Below are positions 62,606 to 64,000 of a stretch of 64,000 bases of DNA, in pieces. The translations under genes and the position numbers were made by a program. The stretch comes from Neoalteromonas facilis. Lineage in GTDB: Bacteria; Pseudomonadota; Gammaproteobacteria; Enterobacterales; Alteromonadaceae. The DNA lies in contig NZ_PEAY01000002.1 in NCBI RefSeq assembly GCF_002807665.1, forward strand, positions 124,001 through 188,000, written 5' to 3'. Positions within the stretch are counted from its first letter, which is position 1; each line of letters opens with the position of its first letter. A model generated the notes under the pieces. It was not told the DNA's origin. It ran no database searches and saw nothing but the letters and a program-made list of their open reading frames with translations.

Positions 62606-62977
62606 ATGGATTACCTGCTATTAAAACAAATACACATCCTGTTGGCAGTAACTACACTTGTAAGCTTTGTTATCCGTGGGTATTGGATGATAACTGATTC
62701 AAGCTTGCTGCATCACAAATGGGTGAAAACTATTCCCCACGTTATCGATACACTTTTACTCAGTACCGCTGTTACTCTGATGGTAATGGCAGGCTTCTAT
62801 CCATGGATTTTCGACTGGGTAGCCGCAAAAATACTGTTGCTCCTGTTGTACATTGTGTTTGGAACCGTAGCATTGAAGCGTGGCAAAACAAAATCACAGC
62901 GCATAGTCGCGTTTATTGCCGCGCTCTTATGCATCGGTCTGATATTTAAATCTGCATTCAGCAAATTTATGCTTTAA
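62606..62977 (+). CDS. SirB family membrane protein
   Basis: A 123-residue SirB2-like protein with four helices (LLKQIHILLAVTTLVSFVIRGYWM, IPHVIDTLLLSTAVTLMVMAGFYPW, AAKILLLLLYIVFGTVALKRGKT, RIVAFIAALLCIGLIF). Conserved His residues (HILLA, LHHKW, PHVID) suggest heme or metal binding, but the role is unknown. 12 bp after moeB. Confidence 0.85.
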   Translation: MDYLLLKQIHILLAVTTLVSFVIRGYWMITDSSLLHHKWVKTIPHVIDTLLLSTAVTLMVMAGFYPWIFDWVAAKILLLLLYIVFGTVALKRGKTKSQRIVAFIAALLCIGLIFKSAFSKFML

Positions 62978-62983
62978 GTATAT

Positions 62984-64000
62984 TTATCCTGGTCTTCCGT
63001 CCACTCTGGGTGCTGACAGTACAGGCAAGTATTTAAAGAAAAACAAACCGAATGCTACACACCATAGACAACCTGCAAATAGCCAAAATTGAATCGTCCA
63101 CTGTGGCCATATCGCTATTGCAATAGACCGCACTATCGCACTGATCACAACAGCAAAAAAAGCGACGCTCATTAGCTTTCCAACTTGTAGCATCCTGCAG
63201 GTATGCCCAAGTGAAACGCGAGACATCATAGCTAAAATCATGCCCCCTATGACGCCAACGGTTAAACTGTGGATTGAAGTACTTAAAGTAATACTTACAC
63301 CAAAGAAATGCAGGCTTAGCAAGCCTAGCCCTATCGGAATGAACAGCATAGTAAAATGCAAAGACCATACGAGTGGCACATTTAAAGTGACCCAGATGCG
63401 CCACCTCCACTGGCGTATTGTATGAATCACGGCCGCTTTCAGGCATACAATGCCCGTCAACGTCGCAATATCAACAACATCTTTGAGCAGTAATAAAACC
63501 AACACAACCGCAAGGCTAGCCAAGGCTGACATTTCCAACCACTTAATAGGTAGTACTTTGGTCGTTTTTGTGCCATTTGCGGTAAACATCGGAATAACTC
63601 TACCGCCTATAAAAGCCACAAGGAAGGTGACTAACAAGGTCATACCGTGTATACCGCGTGCCTGCCAGGCTGAATCAAAACCTAAGCTGGGTAGATAGGT
63701 AAAAAGGTTCATCACCGACATGAGTACTAGTACGGGAATAAAAATCAGATTTCGATACTGGCGTATCTTGACCACCCGTTGACCGACAAAAAATGCGGTT
63801 AACGGTAAAAACATCAAATCAGCAATCATTGCCAATGGCAACATCGACGCTGAGCCAGACAAAATCAACAGCCGTGCCAGAAACCATAGGCAAACCAACA
63901 GCAGCAGTTGACCGCCTTTGATACTTGGGATATTCGTCCAGGTTTGAACTGCGGTGAGCAAAAAACCTGCTATTATTGCTGCCGTGAAGCCAAACAGCAT
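62984..64000 (-). CDS. nnrS: NnrS family protein (5' end beyond window)
   Basis: Membrane heme-copper-type protein linked to nitric-oxide stress in denitrifying and nitrate-respiring bacteria. At least 338 residues and about ten helices are seen. The family start (HEMLFGFTAAIIAGFLLTAV) is at the right edge, so about 60 N-terminal residues lie outside. Conserved His and GGRVIPMFTANG, HSLTVGVIGGMILAMMSRVSLGHT are typical. Convergent with sirB2. Confidence 0.93.
   Translation of the reverse strand: MLFGFTAAIIAGFLLTAVQTWTNIPSIKGGQLLLLVCLWFLARLLILSGSASMLPLAMIADLMFLPLTAFFVGQRVVKIRQYRNLIFIPVLVLMSVMNLFTYLPSLGFDSAWQARGIHGMTLLVTFLVAFIGGRVIPMFTANGTKTTKVLPIKWLEMSALASLAVVLVLLLLKDVVDIATLTGIVCLKAAVIHTIRQWRWRIWVTLNVPLVWSLHFTMLFIPIGLGLLSLHFFGVSITLSTSIHSLTVGVIGGMILAMMSRVSLGHTCRMLQVGKLMSVAFFAVVISAIVRSIAIAIWPQWTIQFWLFAGCLWCVAFGLFFFKYLPVLSAPRVDGRPG

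Noticed and set aside
1-64000. CRISPR arrays, tRNA or rRNA genes, transposases, integrases
   Set aside because: No regularly spaced repeats, no cloverleaf-like or conserved rRNA stretch and no transposase or integrase protein was seen by reading.

Overview
The window looks like chromosomal DNA of a marine gammaproteobacterium, most likely of the order Alteromonadales. The reasons are the conserved block gspC / hslR-hslO / pckA, an NhaD-type Na+/H+ antiporter, a 4-hydroxyphenylpyruvate (tyrosine) branch, and many small envelope proteins. I saw no rRNA, tRNA, CRISPR array, insertion sequence or phage gene. The genus is inference only.

Layout. 0-4.6 kb: the 5' part of gspC (type II secretion), divergent from hslR-hslO-hydrolase, then pckA with a clear terminator. 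4.7-14.2 kb: an HD-GYP phosphodiesterase, an alkyltransferase-like protein, a CPBP protease, a membrane AraC regulator, a lipoprotein, a HAD phosphatase divergent from SOS-controlled yebG (with a LexA box), and a periplasmic binding protein coupled to an orphan sensor kinase. 14.2-17.5 kb: fah-VOC-hppD with a divergent MarR gene and three palindromes over the promoter. 17.5-23.5 kb: a hydrolase with a MerR-type promoter, merR, a UDG-like protein, a VanZ-like protein, a zinc alcohol dehydrogenase, and nhaD behind a foldable leader. 23.6-29.2 kb: an eptA-dgkA-small secreted protein operon, divergent from a HlyD/ABC exporter. 29.3-38.5 kb: an accessory-looking stretch of secreted or membrane proteins, including two HExxH metallopeptidases, a double retropepsin and an XRE/DUF2975 pair. 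38.5-39.0 kb is AT-rich and non-coding with repeated palindromes.

39.0-64.0 kb is almost entirely a nitrate-respiration locus. It holds narGHJI followed by a PpiC foldase, a CGSCGGC-tailed small protein and a CBS protein. It also holds a NarX-type sensor, modABC, narK, a NarL-type regulator with moeA, the moaABCDE-mobA run behind a probable Moco riboswitch, an alginate-export-type porin, moeB, sirB2 and the 3' part of nnrS. Nitrate entry, sensing, reduction, molybdate import, cofactor synthesis and probably NO-stress handling are therefore encoded side by side. Two near-identical 16-bp NarL-like palindromes and a cluster of NarL-like heptamers sit in three divergent intergenic regions of this locus and suggest one shared circuit.

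The most interesting leads are the nhaD leader RNA, the shared palindromes of the nitrate locus, the small Cys-tailed protein of the nar operon, the MerR-type long-spacer promoter driving a hydrolase, the binding protein/kinase pair without a response regulator, and the palindrome cluster at 38.6-38.75 kb.
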